From the NCBI RefSeq assembly GCF_001625195.1, contig NC_054389.1:186001-250000 (forward strand): a stretch of DNA of 64,000 nucleotides, read 5' to 3'. This document shows, piece after piece, positions 20,665 through 35,000 of the stretch. Made by a program: the position numbers and the translations under genes. Below the pieces are notes generated by a model. That model made no database searches. It was not told the origin of the DNA and saw only the letters and a program-made list of their open reading frames with translations. This DNA comes from Drechmeria coniospora. Taxonomy: Eukaryota; Ascomycota; Sordariomycetes; Hypocreales; Ophiocordycipitaceae. Each line of letters starts with the position of its first letter. The stretch's first letter is position 1.

Positions 20665-22357
20665 ATGTATGGCATTTTGAAGTTGGTATCTCTATGGTTC
20701 GCCCTCGCCGCCTTTCTGGTACGGGTCCTGTATTCATTCAACCAGCGGAGAGGTGCCTGACTGTTACCCAGCTCATCGGAATATGCATTCGGCGTTTATA
20801 CTTCCATCCGCTTTCCAAGTACCCAGGACCGTTTTTGGGCCGGGTGACCGATCTTTACGCCGCTTATCATGCCTGGCTGGGCGATATTCACGTTGACATG
20901 TGGCGTCAACATGAACGATACGGTTGGCCTCCTCCCCCGGTTCTTCATACCATCAACTTCATGTCACTTACAATGAACAGGCCCTTTCGTTCGGTATTCG
21001 CCAGATAAGCTTAACTTTAACACGGCGGCTGCTCTGAAGGATATTTACTCGGGCAACACAAATTTTCAAAAGAGCCCATACTATCGCGTGTTGCGCCATG
21101 GCCCAGCAAATACACTGACCATGGTCAACAAACAGGAGCACGCTCGCCGAAGACGCATCGTTTCTCAGGGGTTATCGGACGCCGCATTGAGATCTCACGA
21201 GCCGACGCTAATATCGCACATCAAGAAGTGCTTCGCATTGGCTACAGAGGCGGACACGGGTGCACCACAAAATGGCTGGACACGGCCGCAGAATATGTCA
21301 AACTGGTTCAACTGGCTGACGTTCGACGTAATGGGTGACGTTGTATTCGGTGTTCAGTATGACCTTCTTGGATCACCAACAAATCGGGGAATACCGGAAG
21401 CCATTGAGCAATCCAATGTTCGTGTGAGCGTCTTGTTGCAAGGCCCGATCCTCCGGAAGATTGGCCGCGTGGACCGCTGGTTGTTTCCCAAGGCCATCGA
21501 AGCTCGCAATCAGTTCCTTCACTTCGTCAGTGGTCTTGTTGACCGTGTCATGAATTCTGAATGTGAAGAAAAAGCACGCACCGTCGTATCGGCCTTGAAG
21601 TCGGCGCGTGACCCCGTTACAGGTGAAATTCTCACGGCCAAAGAAATCCTGGCCGAGAGCACAACACTCTGCGTGGCCGGAGCAGACACGTCGTCGACAG
21701 CATTGGCGGCAGCCTTCTTCTATCTGGCCAGCACACCTCGCGCTTATAAACGACTCCAGGACGAAGTTCGCTCGGCCTTTGGGTCCGTTGACGAGATTCG
21801 GGCAGGCCCAAAGTTAAGCAAGCTCACTTATCTCAGGGCCTGCATTGATGAAGCGCTACGGATGTCCCCTCCAGCGGGATCTTCGCTGTGGCGAGAAATA
21901 CAGACCGGGGGCGCCACGGTTGATGGTCAGGTTCTACCTGCGGGTGTCGAAGCGGGCGTGCCAATCTACGGCATCCATCATAACGCAGAATATTTCCCAG
22001 CGCCGTTCGAGTACATACCCGAGCGTTGGCTTCACGCTGAGAAGATTCTCGCAGGGAGAGAGGTGGAAGCCGCCCGAGCGGCCTTCTGTCCCTTCTCTAT
22101 CGGCAGCCGGAGTTGCGTTGGGAAAGGCATGGCCATGTTAGAACTCGGCTTGGCTGTGGCGTACGCAGTGTACAAGTTTGAGTTTTTCATGGCTGATGAA
22201 AGCAAGATTCTCAAAGGTTGGGGCATGAGAGGGGAGTTTCCGCTCGCCGATCACATCACAGGTTCTAAGAAGTGAGTCCATTTTGGTCTATTATTGATGC
22301 TGGAAACTAACTGCCGACAGCGGGCCATCCCTTCGGTTCAAATCTCGCTTCCACTAG
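20665..22357 (+). CDS. Cytochrome P450 monooxygenase, four exons
   Basis: A membrane-anchored P450 of 510 residues. My exon model is 20665-20718, 20772-20922, 20981-22271 and 22321-22357; all three introns are 49-58 bp with GT and CAG ends and keep frame exactly. The N-terminus ([18 protein letters not shown]) is a hydrophobic anchor, followed by the proline-rich hinge [10 protein letters not shown]. The I-helix oxygen-binding motif is AGADTS (about residue 302), ExxR is E359-R362, PERW follows, and the heme cysteine is C447 in [12 protein letters not shown]. The PGPF hinge and overall look suit the large fungal group that includes isotrichodermin hydroxylase and benzoate hydroxylase-like enzymes, but the substrate cannot be read from sequence. 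Its position between the FAS genes and the NRPS suggests oxidation of the acyl chain, for example to a hydroxy acid, or of the peptide. Confidence 0.9.
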
Positions 22358-23508
22358 AGCTAGTTGTGACTCAAGACATGGGGATCGAAGCCGACGAAAA
22401 TGTATCCAAGTGCACTTTGATGTAGAAGTCCAATGAGATGAAGCAGTAGATACAAGCTCAATTGAGTAAGGAAATGGCACAAGAGAGGAGATGGTAGATC
22501 CAAGATTTCCGAGGGGACGAGGCCACCAAAGATGGCTTGGCAGATACAAGCCTTTATGAGATGACAATAAATCGATATCCTTACCAGCAACATCAGTGAG
22601 GGGAAGAATGCAAGAAAGGGGGAGGGCACCAGCGATTCCATGCCCCTTCGCCAGCGATATAAATTAACACCGCTGATGTGTGTGATTGATAAAACTTGAA
22701 CTACCTGTGCTCCAGCATGTGCCATCATTACTTAGCACCAGTAAAACTCTTTCAGCATACCCTCAACTCCATTGACAGTTATGGGAATGTCTGATGATAC
22801 GGCACAAACCACATTCCATCTGCCTACCTGCCAAGAGGTACCTCTGTCATAGGATACCTACACGAAGCTGCAGCCTTCCCCCTGTTCCCCGGTCCATTGT
22901 ACGTCATGAGTGTTCCAATACATCTGAAGCTGATGCACTTGCCTATTGGAGAACCTGCTGTTCGGATCCAAGTCGACAATAATGCTCATGCTATTATTCA
23001 AATAGCGCTTGTTTCTTACTGAGTGACACCCACTCTGCTGGGGCTATTCACGCAGCAAAGGAATGCTCAGGAACCGTTACACCGGTACACCTCGCTTAGG
23101 TGAGCTGCATCAACGTTGCAGTAATCCGCTCCAGGGTGGGTGTGCGCATAAGGCGCTCGGAAGTATGGCAGACCGCTTGGCAGTCCGCCCCCCTTGTCCC
23201 CATGACGATGCAACGTCGTCTACTCATGGACATGGCTTCCGGTCCACCGCCTGGTGCCCCGGTGTAAGCCAGGGCGGCCAAATCTGACATGGCAGTGCTA
23301 CGGCCCGATGGGCACCATCGTTATATCGATTTCTAAGATGCTTCATTTACGTACAGCATCATGCCACCAAATAACCATTACACTCCATCTATCCTCGTAC
23401 AAACCCGCTGTACGATAGCATCTCTTATCCCTTTGTGATTGTAGCATCAACTGGCGTAAGGAGATAGCACCGACTCAAAACAACAAACAAGGTGTTCATA
23501 GCTGCAAA
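22358..23508. other. Intergenic region upstream of the NRPS
   Basis: About 1.15 kb with the P450 3' end and the NRPS promoter. I looked for an upstream exon coding a carrier or the missing first half of the starter condensation domain and saw neither a GGxS nor an HHxxxDG motif in a plausible frame. The NRPS frame is open from 23419, and its first ATG is at 23509. Confidence 0.6.
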
Positions 23509-26080
23509 ATGATGCCTCAGTCGAAAATGGAAATCGAATCAAAATCTGCAGCCTTTTCGCATCGGCGGCGGACAGATGCCGAAACTTGTATATTTCCCAC
23601 TCTTGTTGAGGTTGTTGAGGTTGAATCATGCCAACAAGCCATGTTTGAAATCCCCCTCGGCCTGGGCGAGTCGACGGAGGCATCGTTAGCCCTAGCTGCC
23701 CACGACCTGGAGCGGAGCGTTGAACTCTCCCTCGCTACCGCATGGGCGATTATCCTAAAGACATATACGGGAAACGCGTCTGTATCATTTGGCCTCGTAT
23801 CATTGGATTCGGCTCAATTACCTGCTGCCCGATTGTGCTCCGTCTCACTCGAGGACAGTCCCAGCCTTCAAACTCTTCATCAGATGCTGCGGCACGACTT
23901 TAATCAGATCGACTCGTCTCCAACCTCTCGCATCTCCACGCTCCCATCATTTCGAGACTCGCACGGCCGTCCCGTCTGCAATACTAGTATCAGCGTGGGC
24001 CTCTCTCCGCGTCTACCCGACGAGGGAATAGACCTTCACATTGCCGTTGAGATGACGCCGGGATGCTTCAACGGCACAATGCGATATTCTGGGGCAGCAT
24101 TTGCTAAATCCCAAGCCGAGGATATTGTACTTGCATTTCAACAGACTCTCTCTGCTGTACTTTCGAATTCTTCAACACTATGCTCCGATCTGAATCTTAT
24201 GCATCCGCGGTCCCTTACGAAACTCTTCTCATGGAATGGTTCCATTCCTGATTCCGTGGACCAGTGCGTTGGCGACATATTCCTGCAGCAGGCTCATTCA
24301 AGCCCAGAAAATGTGGCCGTGCACGCCTCTGATGCTAGCTTTAAGTACGACGAACTTGCAAAAATGACCGAAGCGTTGGCTTGCCATCTCCAGGCAAAAG
24401 GCGCTGGCCCGGAGTCTGTGGTGTTGCTCTGCTTTCCCAAATCCGCATGGGCCGTTGTTGCTATCATGGCCGTCGTCCGGGCCGGCGGGACGATGCTCTT
24501 CCTCGATGCGTCCCACCCAGTAGCGCGTCTGCAGGAGATACAGAGCCAGGTGAGATCGAAGTATGTGTTGACGGCAACGAAATACGCCGCCATGTGGGAA
24601 TGGACAGGGTGCGAGGTCACGGTGGTGAACCGGGCCCTGCTCGACTCATTATCCCAGCCAAGCTGCCCCGTGACCTCGGCTGTCACGCCGGCAAGCATGT
24701 TGTACATTATATATACTTCGGGATCAACAGGGAAGCCCAAAGGCTGCTGTGTCGAGCATAGGCAGTTTTTGACGGGTTGTCTTGCCCAGCGCAAGGCCAG
24801 TGGGATGGTGCATACGGACCGAGTTTTACAACTGGCTCCTTTCACGTTTGACGTGAGCATGCTGGAGATTGTTACATCACTCACCTCGGGAGCTTGCGTT
24901 TGCATACCTGACGACATCTCAAGAGCCAAGGGGCCCGCGCATTGCATACGAGAGTTTGACGTCACCTGGGCATTCCTCACCCCATCGTTGGTCAAGCTCA
25001 TGACGCCGGAACTGGTGCCAACGCTGCGTTTTCTAGTCCTTGGCGGTGAACCACTCGGAAAGGCAGATGTCGAGACTTGGGCGCCTCACCTTCAGCTGGC
25101 AAATGGGTACGGGCCCACGGAGTGCTCAGTTGCCGCCACAGCCTACCCTAAACTGAGCAGATCGACAGACCCATCCAATATCGGGTTTCCGCTGGGTGCT
25201 TTGTGTTGGCTGGTCGACCCGGAAGATCATCGACGGCTAGTGCCTCCTGGCGCACCCGGTGAGCTCTTGGTCCATGGCCCCATCGTGGCTCGAGGATATT
25301 TCCGGGACCGAGAAAAGACGGAGGCGGCCTTCATCGACGATGCCCCATGGCTGCCTGCCGATAGTTTCGGACAATCACGACGCATGTACAAAACCGGTGA
25401 CCTCGCCAGGCACAATTGTGACGGGTCCCTTCATTTTATTGGCCGGAAAGATTCACAAGTCAAGTTGCGAGGCTTGCGGATTGAGCTGGGAGAAGTCGAG
25501 CACCAGGTTGCCATCCACGAGCTCGTGCACCAAGCAGTCGTAATTCTTCCGCGACATGGTCCCTGCAAGAGCCAGCTAACTGCTGTCGTGGCGCTCAAAG
25601 AATCACATCAAGAGGGCGGCTTCGATGATCTTGAGCTTCTTGATACCACCGCCAAGTGCCTGTGCTCCCCCTCGCTGAGTCAGGTCACGGAGAGAGCTTC
25701 CAAACATCTGCCCGCGTACATGGTCCCATCTGCATGGGTATTGGTAAAGTCGATCCCGCTTACAGTCTCCGGAAAGCTGAACAGAGTCGCTGTGACGAGA
25801 TGGATTGCAGAATTGGATGACGCAACGTTCAATCTTATCGCCGGGGCAGACGTGGCAGTGCCGGCATCGACGCCAACGGAACACATGATGCAGCGTCTTG
25901 TCGGCGAAGTGCTGTGCAAGTCGAATTCTCAAATCCATCTCGGCCGCTCGTTCATCCACAACGGCGGTGACTCAATTCTCGGCATACGACTGGTCGCGAA
26001 GCTAAGAGAAGCTGGCGTTGACCTGTCAGTCAAAGACGTGCTGGAGAGCAGATCCCTCTCGGAATTGGCAGAAAGGGCCA
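23509..26080 (+). other. NRPS starter region: half-C, A1, T1
   Basis: Residues 1 to about 245 correspond to the second half of a condensation domain only, without the HHxxxDG half. A1 spans about 250-760 (YTSGSTGKPKG near 400, NGYGPTECSV, YKTGDLARHN, VSGKLNR). T1 has NGGDSILGIRL with the serine near residue 822. The hand-read A1 specificity residues, in GrsA order, are D V L F V G G V A plus the invariant K. They resemble those of A4, and I cannot assign a substrate. Confidence 0.8.
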
Positions 26081-29000
26081 GACCTGGCGCAGCTCGCGAA
26101 GTAACCAAGTATCCAGTTTCGTACGACATGGTCAAGTTCAGATCCGAAGTGCTACCCCACCTTGCCGTGGAGGAGGACGACATCTTGGAAGCCTGTCCGC
26201 TGGGTCCGATGCAGAAGGGCATTGTCCTTAGCCAACAACGTGGGGCAGCTGGGTATGATTTGCGGATCGTGTGCGAGGTGACGGTCCCCGATGGCGTCGT
26301 TGACATCCGGCGGCTGAAAGATGCGTGGCATGCAGTCAGCAATCGTCACACATCCCTCAGGACCATCTTCACACCTTCCACATCGGAGGACTCGCCGTGC
26401 GACCAGATAGTGCTGAAGCACGGCAGGCCTGATGTTGTCGTCATCCCGTGTGAGAATATGGAGGACGTGTTCAAAGCCGTCAGGAGTCGGGAGATTGAAG
26501 CATCCAAGAGCCAACCACGGGTGAATTTCATCATCTTCAACGTCCTGGGGTCTATTTGCTGCATGGTGATTGTTGATCACGCTCTCATCGACGGTCTTTC
26601 TGCTCAGCTATTATTCCGAGACCTTGGTGCAGCGTACGCAGGATCGCTCGATACGACCCAGGAGCGGAGGTTTTCGCAATACATCGGCTATTGCCAGCAG
26701 CTCGACAAGGCGGAGAGTCTTGAGTATTGGAAATCCTACCTTCGGGACATCGCCCCGTGTAACTTTCCTATTCTTGTCGACGATGGTGCGAGGATAAACG
26801 AGCTGAAAGAGCTGAAAGATGATCTCGACCTTGACATGAGGCTGCAAGAATTCTGCCGCGAGAACAACGTCACGCCCGCTAGCTTGATGCAGTGCGCTTG
26901 GGCGTTGACACTGAGAGCCTACACAGGGCTGGAAGATGTGTGTTTCGGATATCTGTCTTCAGGCCGTGATGTTCCAGTTGCAGAGATAGAAAGCACCGTT
27001 GGAGCCTACATTAATATGCTGGTCTGTCGACTCAAGTTGGAGCGGTCAAGCACCTTCCTTCAGCTGGTAGAATCCGTCCAATGCTCCTTCCTCAGCAGTC
27101 TACCCCACCAACACTGCGCCCTCGCCGAAATTCAGCACGAAATCCGGCAAAGAGAACCTCTCTTCAACACCGTCATCTCCCTCCAGAGCACTCCAGAAGA
27201 GGTGGTACGGGAGGGTAGTGGCGATGGAATCATAACCTTTCGTGTCATCGATGAAGTCGACCCTACCGAGTACGACATTTCAGTCAACGTCTCCATCACC
27301 CGGGGGGCTGTTCGTCTGAGCCTCCGCCACTACACCTCAAAGATCAATGAAGCAAACGCCATCAACATCCTCGAGACGTTCAAATCCGCTATTGGCGCCA
27401 TCATCCAAGGATGCCACACGCCCCTCGCCGAGATATCACTCCTAAGCGAACACGACATACGTCAGATCCACTCGTGGAACGTGGGCGAGTGGGACGATGT
27501 CGACAGTTGTATTCACACCGAGTTCTCGAAACAGGCCGCCGCCAGAGGTGACACCGTGGCCATCGATGCCTGGGACGGTCGTTTGTCGTACAGCCAATTG
27601 GACGCTGCTAGCACGCTGCTCGCATCTCACCTAAGTGCCCGTGGTGTCGGGCCAGAAGTTATTGTTCCGATGAGCTTTGAGAAGTCTGTTTGGGTGCCGG
27701 TCACCCAGCTGGCAGTGCTGAAGGCTGGAGGTGCATGCGTGGCCATGGATCCTACCCACCCTCACAAAAGACGACTGGAGTTGCTTCGTCGGTGCGGTGC
27801 GAGAGTTGCCGCCGCATCGCCGCTCCACCGCACGCTGTTTGATGACTTGGTGCAAGAGACAATCATTGTGGACCAAGCCCTGATGAACTTGCTTGCCGCC
27901 GACCAAACGCTTCCTCTCACATGGGTGATGGCGAAGCCTAACAACGCTGCTTTTGTTGTCTTTACCAGCGGTAGTACAGGCATCCCAAAAGGAATTGTTC
28001 TCGAGCACCATGCTCTGGTATCTAGCACAAACTCCCATGGACCTAGCCTTCAGTTCGAACCAGGGAACCGCATACTGCAGTTTGCGTCGTACACGTTTGA
28101 CGTGAGCATTGGGGAAACGGTCTCTGCCCTCGTACGAGGAGCAACCCTTTGCATACCAGGTGATGACGAACGCATCGACGACTTGACCGGTGTTATAAAT
28201 CGAATGGAAATTGACGTGCTCTATCTCACGCCCTCGGTGGCCAGTCTCGTACATCCGTCTGACGTTCCGAGACTCAAATGCCTCACTTTGGGCGGAGAGT
28301 CTGTTCGGCCGGAGAACATCGGCACGTGGGCAGGTAACCTTCGGCTCGTAACTGCATACGGGCCAGCAGAGTGTTCCGTGTGGTCAACTGCCCTGTCTCC
28401 TGCGTCGTTCGGTGCGTCCCCGGCGAATATTGGCTACGGCCTCGGAGCTCGCACCTGGATCACGGAGATTGGTGACTCGCAAAGATTGTGTCCCATCGGG
28501 CGTGTGGGAGAGCTGCTGCTGGAGGGTCCCATCCTTGCCCGTGGATATTTGAAGGATGCTGAAAGGACAGACTCGGCCTTCATAGTAGAACCTCTCTGGA
28601 TGACACGCGCGCGCCACGGCAGCATGGCAAGGAGGCTCTACCGCACTGGTGATCTTGTCAGATATAATTCGGATGGCTCAATCCATTTTATCGGACGGCA
28701 GGACTCCCAAATCAAGTTGCATGGCCAGCGCATTGAGTTGGGGGACATCGAACACCACATTCTGAATCATGAAAACATCGCCAATGCTGTCGTCGTCTAT
28801 CCACAAATCGGTCCCCTTCACCGCCGGCTGGTCTCCGTCATCTCTTTCCGCGAGCCAACCGGTGCAGACTTGGACATGGAGCTGAAAGTCATCAATCCAT
28901 CAAGAAATTCCGGTGTGGCTGAAGGGATTTCGAAGGCCCGAGTCCATCTTTCGGACAGAGTCCCGGGATACATGGTGCCGTCGACGTGGCTAGTTTTGGA

Positions 29001-32000
29001 TGTTATCCCACTTTCAGTGAACGGAAAGACCGATCGATCGCGGGTGTCACGTTTTGTGGAATCACTTGAGCTCATTCCTGAGCAGGAAGATCAAGATCAG
29101 GATGTGGCAGATGTCGCCGCAGAGCCCTCGTCGCAAGGAGATGAGGTTCTGCGTGCAGTTGTCAGTACCGCACTAGGGATACCACTCAAGACTGTTTCCA
29201 TGAATGACTGCTTTGTCGGTCTTGGTGGTGACTCAATCACAGCTATGCAAGTTTCAATGCGATGTCGGATGAAAGGGCTTTCCGTCAGTGTCAAGGAGGT
29301 ACTATTATCCAAGTCCCTTCGCCAGCTTGCCAACGGCGCCAAGGAGGTTCAGCTCTCCGCAGAAGCAAGGGCAAAGCCTGAAAATGGAGCCTTCTCAATG
29401 CTCTCCGAGGCGCACCTTGACCTTCTTGAACGCGAAGCCAAGCAGATGGGCCTTCTCGGACTCGAGGATCTCGAAGATGGATACCCGGTAAGTCCAATGC
29501 AACAGGGTTTACTAATTGCTCAGGCACATTCCAGCAAAAGCTACAAACCATATGTAATTTGTGAAGTCAAGGCCACAGACTCTCCATGGAAAGCCACAGA
29601 GGACAAGCTGCAAGCTGCATGGCGGCGAGTGGTCGAAAGACATCCCATGTTGCGGACGGTTTTCATCGAAACCAGTTCCGTAGATGGCCTTTTCTTGCAG
29701 GTGGTTCTGAAGAACACCCTCACGAGAGTGGAACAGGTCCTAGAATATACCGCTCTTTGCAACTATTCATGGACTCATCCTATCAACTACGAGGACCGGC
29801 GTCCCCCTCACAGGTTCACTACGTGTGCAAGCGACGGAAAGCTCTTCTTCAACCTCGAAATCAGTCATGCCTTGATAGACGGCGCTTCGATGTCAGTCAT
29901 CTTGAAAGACTTAGCTACGGCGTATCGGCAAAAAAACTGGCTCAATGATGCCCCACTCTATCGCGATTACATCGCCATGTTGCAAAGCGAATCACGACAA
30001 AGATCATTGAACTATTGGGAGGCCTACCTCAAAGGTGCGGAGGCCTGCGAGTTCCCCAGGCTTCTCGGTCGGAGAGTCGCAACACAGACTCTAGAAACAG
30101 TTGATGTCATCCTTCGGTCCGATATCATACATGAACTTCAAACTTTCACGAGATCCTACGCGGTAACGTTATCCAACGTCTTGCAGACTGCTTGGGCACT
30201 GGTGGTGCGCGCATTTAGCAGTTCCACTGATGTTGTATTTGGCTTCATGGCGTCCGGGCGAGATATTGCGCTAAATAGCATTGACGAGGCCGTTGGGCCA
30301 TACATTAATATGCTTGTCTGCCGCGTGGACGCGTCGAACGAAGTTCTTGTGCTGGATGCAATCAGAAAAACGCAAGAAGGCTATCTAGACGTCTTGCCTC
30401 ACCAGCACATACCCCTGTCGGAGATTCAGCACAGTCTTGGACTATCCAGCGGCCGACTCTTCAATACAATTCTATCTCTACAGAGGCCCCTGGCAGAGAA
30501 TCCAAAAAATGACAAGGCGATTAGCATCGATTACCTCGAGGGAAATGACCCGACCGAATATGACGTCAGCGTCAGTATAATAGCCAGCGAATCTACCGTT
30601 GAGGCTTCCATCTCCTACTATTCGTCATTTTTCTCCCCCGAACAAGGCACTCAAGTGGCACAGACCTTCTCCCAAATTTTAAATCAGATGCTTGATCGGC
30701 CATCAGCCGCAATCACGGAGCTGGACTTTCTCTGTGACTCGGATGCGCAAAAAGTGTTCCGATGGAATAAAAGCGGAATTACACCCCAGAAGATTGATCA
30801 GTTCATTCATCAAAACTTTGCCCGCCATGCTCTGAAGAGCCCTGACTGTGAGGCTGTGGACTCTTGGGATGGTACTTTTTCGTATCGTGAACTAGACAAA
30901 GCGACTTCTCGCCTCGCCCATTTCCTGAGGAGTCTTGGAGTAACATCCGAGGTCATTGTTACACTGTGCTTCGACAAATCCAGATGGACTGTTGTGGCCA
31001 TGCTGGCGGTGCTTCGTGCAGGGGGTGCGTATACCTCCTTGGATCCCTCTCACCCTACTCAGCATCTTATGAATATTGTCGACCAAACCAATTCAAAAAT
31101 CGCTCTTGCGGGTAGTGCTTCCCATGCCAAAAAGCTAGAGAACATTATTGAGCATGTTGTGGTGGTTGACCCTGCTCTCATGAATCAAATCCCTGCCCAA
31201 GAACAACCGCCACCAGTAGTGGGAACGCCAGATAACGCGGCCTTCATCAGCTTCACGTCTGGGTCGACAGCGAAGCCCAAGGCAATCTGCCTCACACACA
31301 GCTCCTTTAGTTCTGTCATGAGCAACACTAGCGAAATGGGTATTGGACCACAGTCCCGCGTCTGCCAGTTTTCCGCGTATATTTTTGATACCTCGAACGC
31401 GGAAATTTTCGGAACCCTGACGGCTGGAGGTTGCCTGTGTATCCCATCTGATCATGAGAGGGTCAATGATGCTAATGGGGCCATGAACCGCCTTGCGGTC
31501 AATTGGGCTATTCTTACGCCGTCAATGGCTGCCTTACTAAAGCCAGCAGATTTGCCCAACCTAGAAACACTCGCGCTGTGCGGTGAGCAAGCTCGAGAAG
31601 ACATTGTAGACTCGTGGAAAGATCATGTACGGCTGATCAACTCATACGGTCCTGCAGAATGTACCATCTGGACTTCGACGGCTTTCCTTGGCCATGGAAA
31701 CTCGCCTGCGACCATCAGCAAGGGTAATGGAGGTGACGGAAGCCTCCTTTGGGTTGTCGATACCGCTGATGTTAACAAACTTGCGCCTATTGGCACCATT
31801 GGTGAGCTTTTAATCGAAGGCCCCATCCTCGCGCGAGGATACTTGGATTCGGATAAGACAGCCCTGTCTTTCATCCCTCCTCCCCGATGGCGTGGCTCGA
31901 CATCTTCAAACTGTCGCATGTATCGATCTGGTGATCTTGTCCGATATCACGAGGATGGGACTCTGATATATGTTAGCCGATCTGATGGACAAGTCAAGCT

Positions 32001-35000
32001 CAATGGTCAACGGATCGAAATGGGAGAGATCGAGTGTCATATTGCGTCACACGACGTCGTACGGTATGCCATCGTTCTAATGCCCAAGGCCGGCATATGC
32101 AAGCGAAAGCTCGTCGCTGTTGTTGCACCCTCAGCATTTTCTGAAAATACAGTGGCTTCACACGACCCTCGATTCATCAGTGATAAAAAATTCAAGATCA
32201 GAGCAGCTGCGCAAATTGCACGTGTCAAGGATCAGCTCCGAGAAAGGGTTCCGGAGTACATGGTTCCGAGTGTGTGGCTGCTACTCGAAGCCTTCCCCCT
32301 GACAATATCGAAGAAAGTAGATCGCGCCAAGGTCAGGCACTGGCTGCATGAGCTTTCTAACGATGCTTACATCGAGGGTACTGATATTGGTGATGATGGA
32401 CACGACGCAGCGGCCTCTACCCTACAGGAGGGCCGGCTACAGAAAATCATATCTGCTGTGCTAAACATTCCAGCGGAGCAGGTTCGTCTCCATAAATCAT
32501 TCCTGAACCAGGGCGGCGATTCAATCCTAGCTATTCAGCTCGTGATTCAATGTAGAAAAGCAGGCATAATACTTACCGTCAAGGATATCATGCGGAGCAA
32601 GACTATTTCCTTCCTGGCCCTCACGGCGAAGGCTGTTGGGCCGAGCGGTCCCAGCCAAGGCGAAATTTTTGACGTCCCATTTCCCCTTTCACCAATTCAA
32701 TCCATGTACTTCACAGAGCTAACAAAGGGCTCACTTGACCCGGAAGCAAATCGGTTCAACCAGAGTTTTTTACTTGCTGTGAACAGAATGGTCGATGCCT
32801 CAGCACTGGAAAAGGCAGTTCAGCAGGTTGTCGAGCATCATCCGATGCTGCGTGCCCGCTTTCGACAAAGCACGGCCGGGGTTTGGACGCAGGTTGTCTC
32901 GAGCCAGATAGCCGGAAGTTATCGCTTTAGGACTCACGATGTGGATACTCCTGAGGATGCTCGTAACATTTCGCGGATAGCTCAAGGGCATTTTGACATT
33001 CAGCACGGGCCTGTGTTTTCTGCGGATTTTTTTAACGTCACACCTGGATCGCAACAACTCTTGTTCCTGGCTGCTCATCATCTTGTGGTCGATCTGGTAT
33101 CTTGGAGAACCATCATTCAACATCTGGATGATATCATCGGTTTGAGTTCCCAGCTGTCTCGCAACAAGCCACTCCCGTTCCACTCATGGGTGAAGGCACA
33201 GCAAGACTACAGCAGCCAGCATCTTGAACCGGAAACGTCACTTCTGCATGACGTTCCTCCAGCCGATTATCAATATTGGGGCATGCATGATAGGCCCAAC
33301 CTGCGAGGGGACACGAATGAGGTGAGGTTTACCATCAACGAGGCTGAAACCGACCTCCTACTACGCGGCTGCCACCGGTCAATGAAGACCGAGGCTCTTG
33401 ATGTATTGCTGGCCGCAGCGTTCTTCTCTTATTCTGAAACCTTCTTGAGATGCCCGCCAGCAATATTCAATGAAGGTCACGGACGAGAGCCGTGGAATGC
33501 CCAGATAGATATAACGGAGACAGTTGGCTGGTTCACAACAATGTTTCCGCTCCACGTCTCCACTGGTGAGGGTTTGGATTTGCTCAGTGCCGTCAGGCTA
33601 TTGAAAGATCAACGACGATCTCTGCCGCGCAATGGATGGGCTTACTTCAACTCAGCAGTATCAAACGATGCAGGCAAAACTGCATTTAAGCACCATTGGC
33701 CTGTAGAGATTCTGTTCAACTATCTCGGTGTTTACCAGAGGGAGAAGCAGTCCGACAATATCTTCCAGATTCAGCCGTTTAATGACGGTGATGCCGGTCC
33801 CCAAATGAGCCGCTTTGCTCTGATTGAGATCAACGCCTTTGTTCTTGACGGCATAACAAACGTCACTATCGACTACAATCGCAATATGAAACATGTTGAC
33901 ACGATTGAGAAATGGGCCGCGTCTTATGCCAGGACATTGGTTAGCATGATTGGTGAACTTCAGGCAGCCAACGTGACCTTGACCCCGGGTGACTTCACAT
34001 TGCTGTCAACGACGCACGAAGCCCTGCGGATATTCCAGAACGAAGTTTTGCCGACCATTACATCTGTCGATAATGTGGAAGACATTTTTGCCTGCTCTCC
34101 AATGCAGGAGGGAATCCTGCTCGGCCAGAACCGCATTCAAGGCGCATATAACATTGAGATGCTAATCGAGATCTCGACTGTTCAGGGAGCGGCAATTGAC
34201 GCTGAGAAGCTAGCAACAGCCTGGCAAGCCGTCGTTTGTCGCCATGCAACTCTAAGGACACTATTTGTTCAAAACCTTTCAGTGAGGCCATATGACCAAC
34301 TGGTCCTGAAGAACCATACCGCAAGAGTCTCGGTGCAGCACGACCAAGACGATGATTCGCTCTGCATGCTTCGGATGTCCAACTCCCTGGACTGCACCTC
34401 CGCCGAGCCACCGCATTGCATGAGCATAGTTCATACACGATCTGGGCGCACATTTTGTAAGCTCGAAATGAGCCATGCCCTTGTTGATGGAACATCTACG
34501 ACTGTACTTGTTTCAGAGTGGGTAAATGCTTACTTGGATAAACTTTCTGAACTACCCGCCCCGGTGTACAGCGAGTACATTGCACATATTCTATCTCAAC
34601 CGATGGATACTGCCAAAGAGTACTGGATCAAGTATCTTGCAGATGCACGTCCATGCTGCTTCCCAGCGTTGACTGACCATGACATGGAACCAAAACGTCT
34701 GCTGCACGAGATTGAATTGGAGATGCCCAGTGCTACCAAAGTACGCAACTTCTGTCAACAAAACAACGTCACACTGGCTAGCATCTTCCGGCTGGCTTGG
34801 GCAAAGGTGCTCAAGGCTTATACTGGAGAGGAACGAGTGTGCTTTGGATACCTGGCTTCCGGCAGGGAAATCCCAATTTTGGGTATGGAGGGTGCAATTG
34901 GAGCATATATTAACATGCTTGTCTGTTCCGTCCACTTCGGCCTCATCGACAACCAAAGTGTAGTTGGCAGCTTGGAGGTACTTCAAGACGAGTACTTGAA

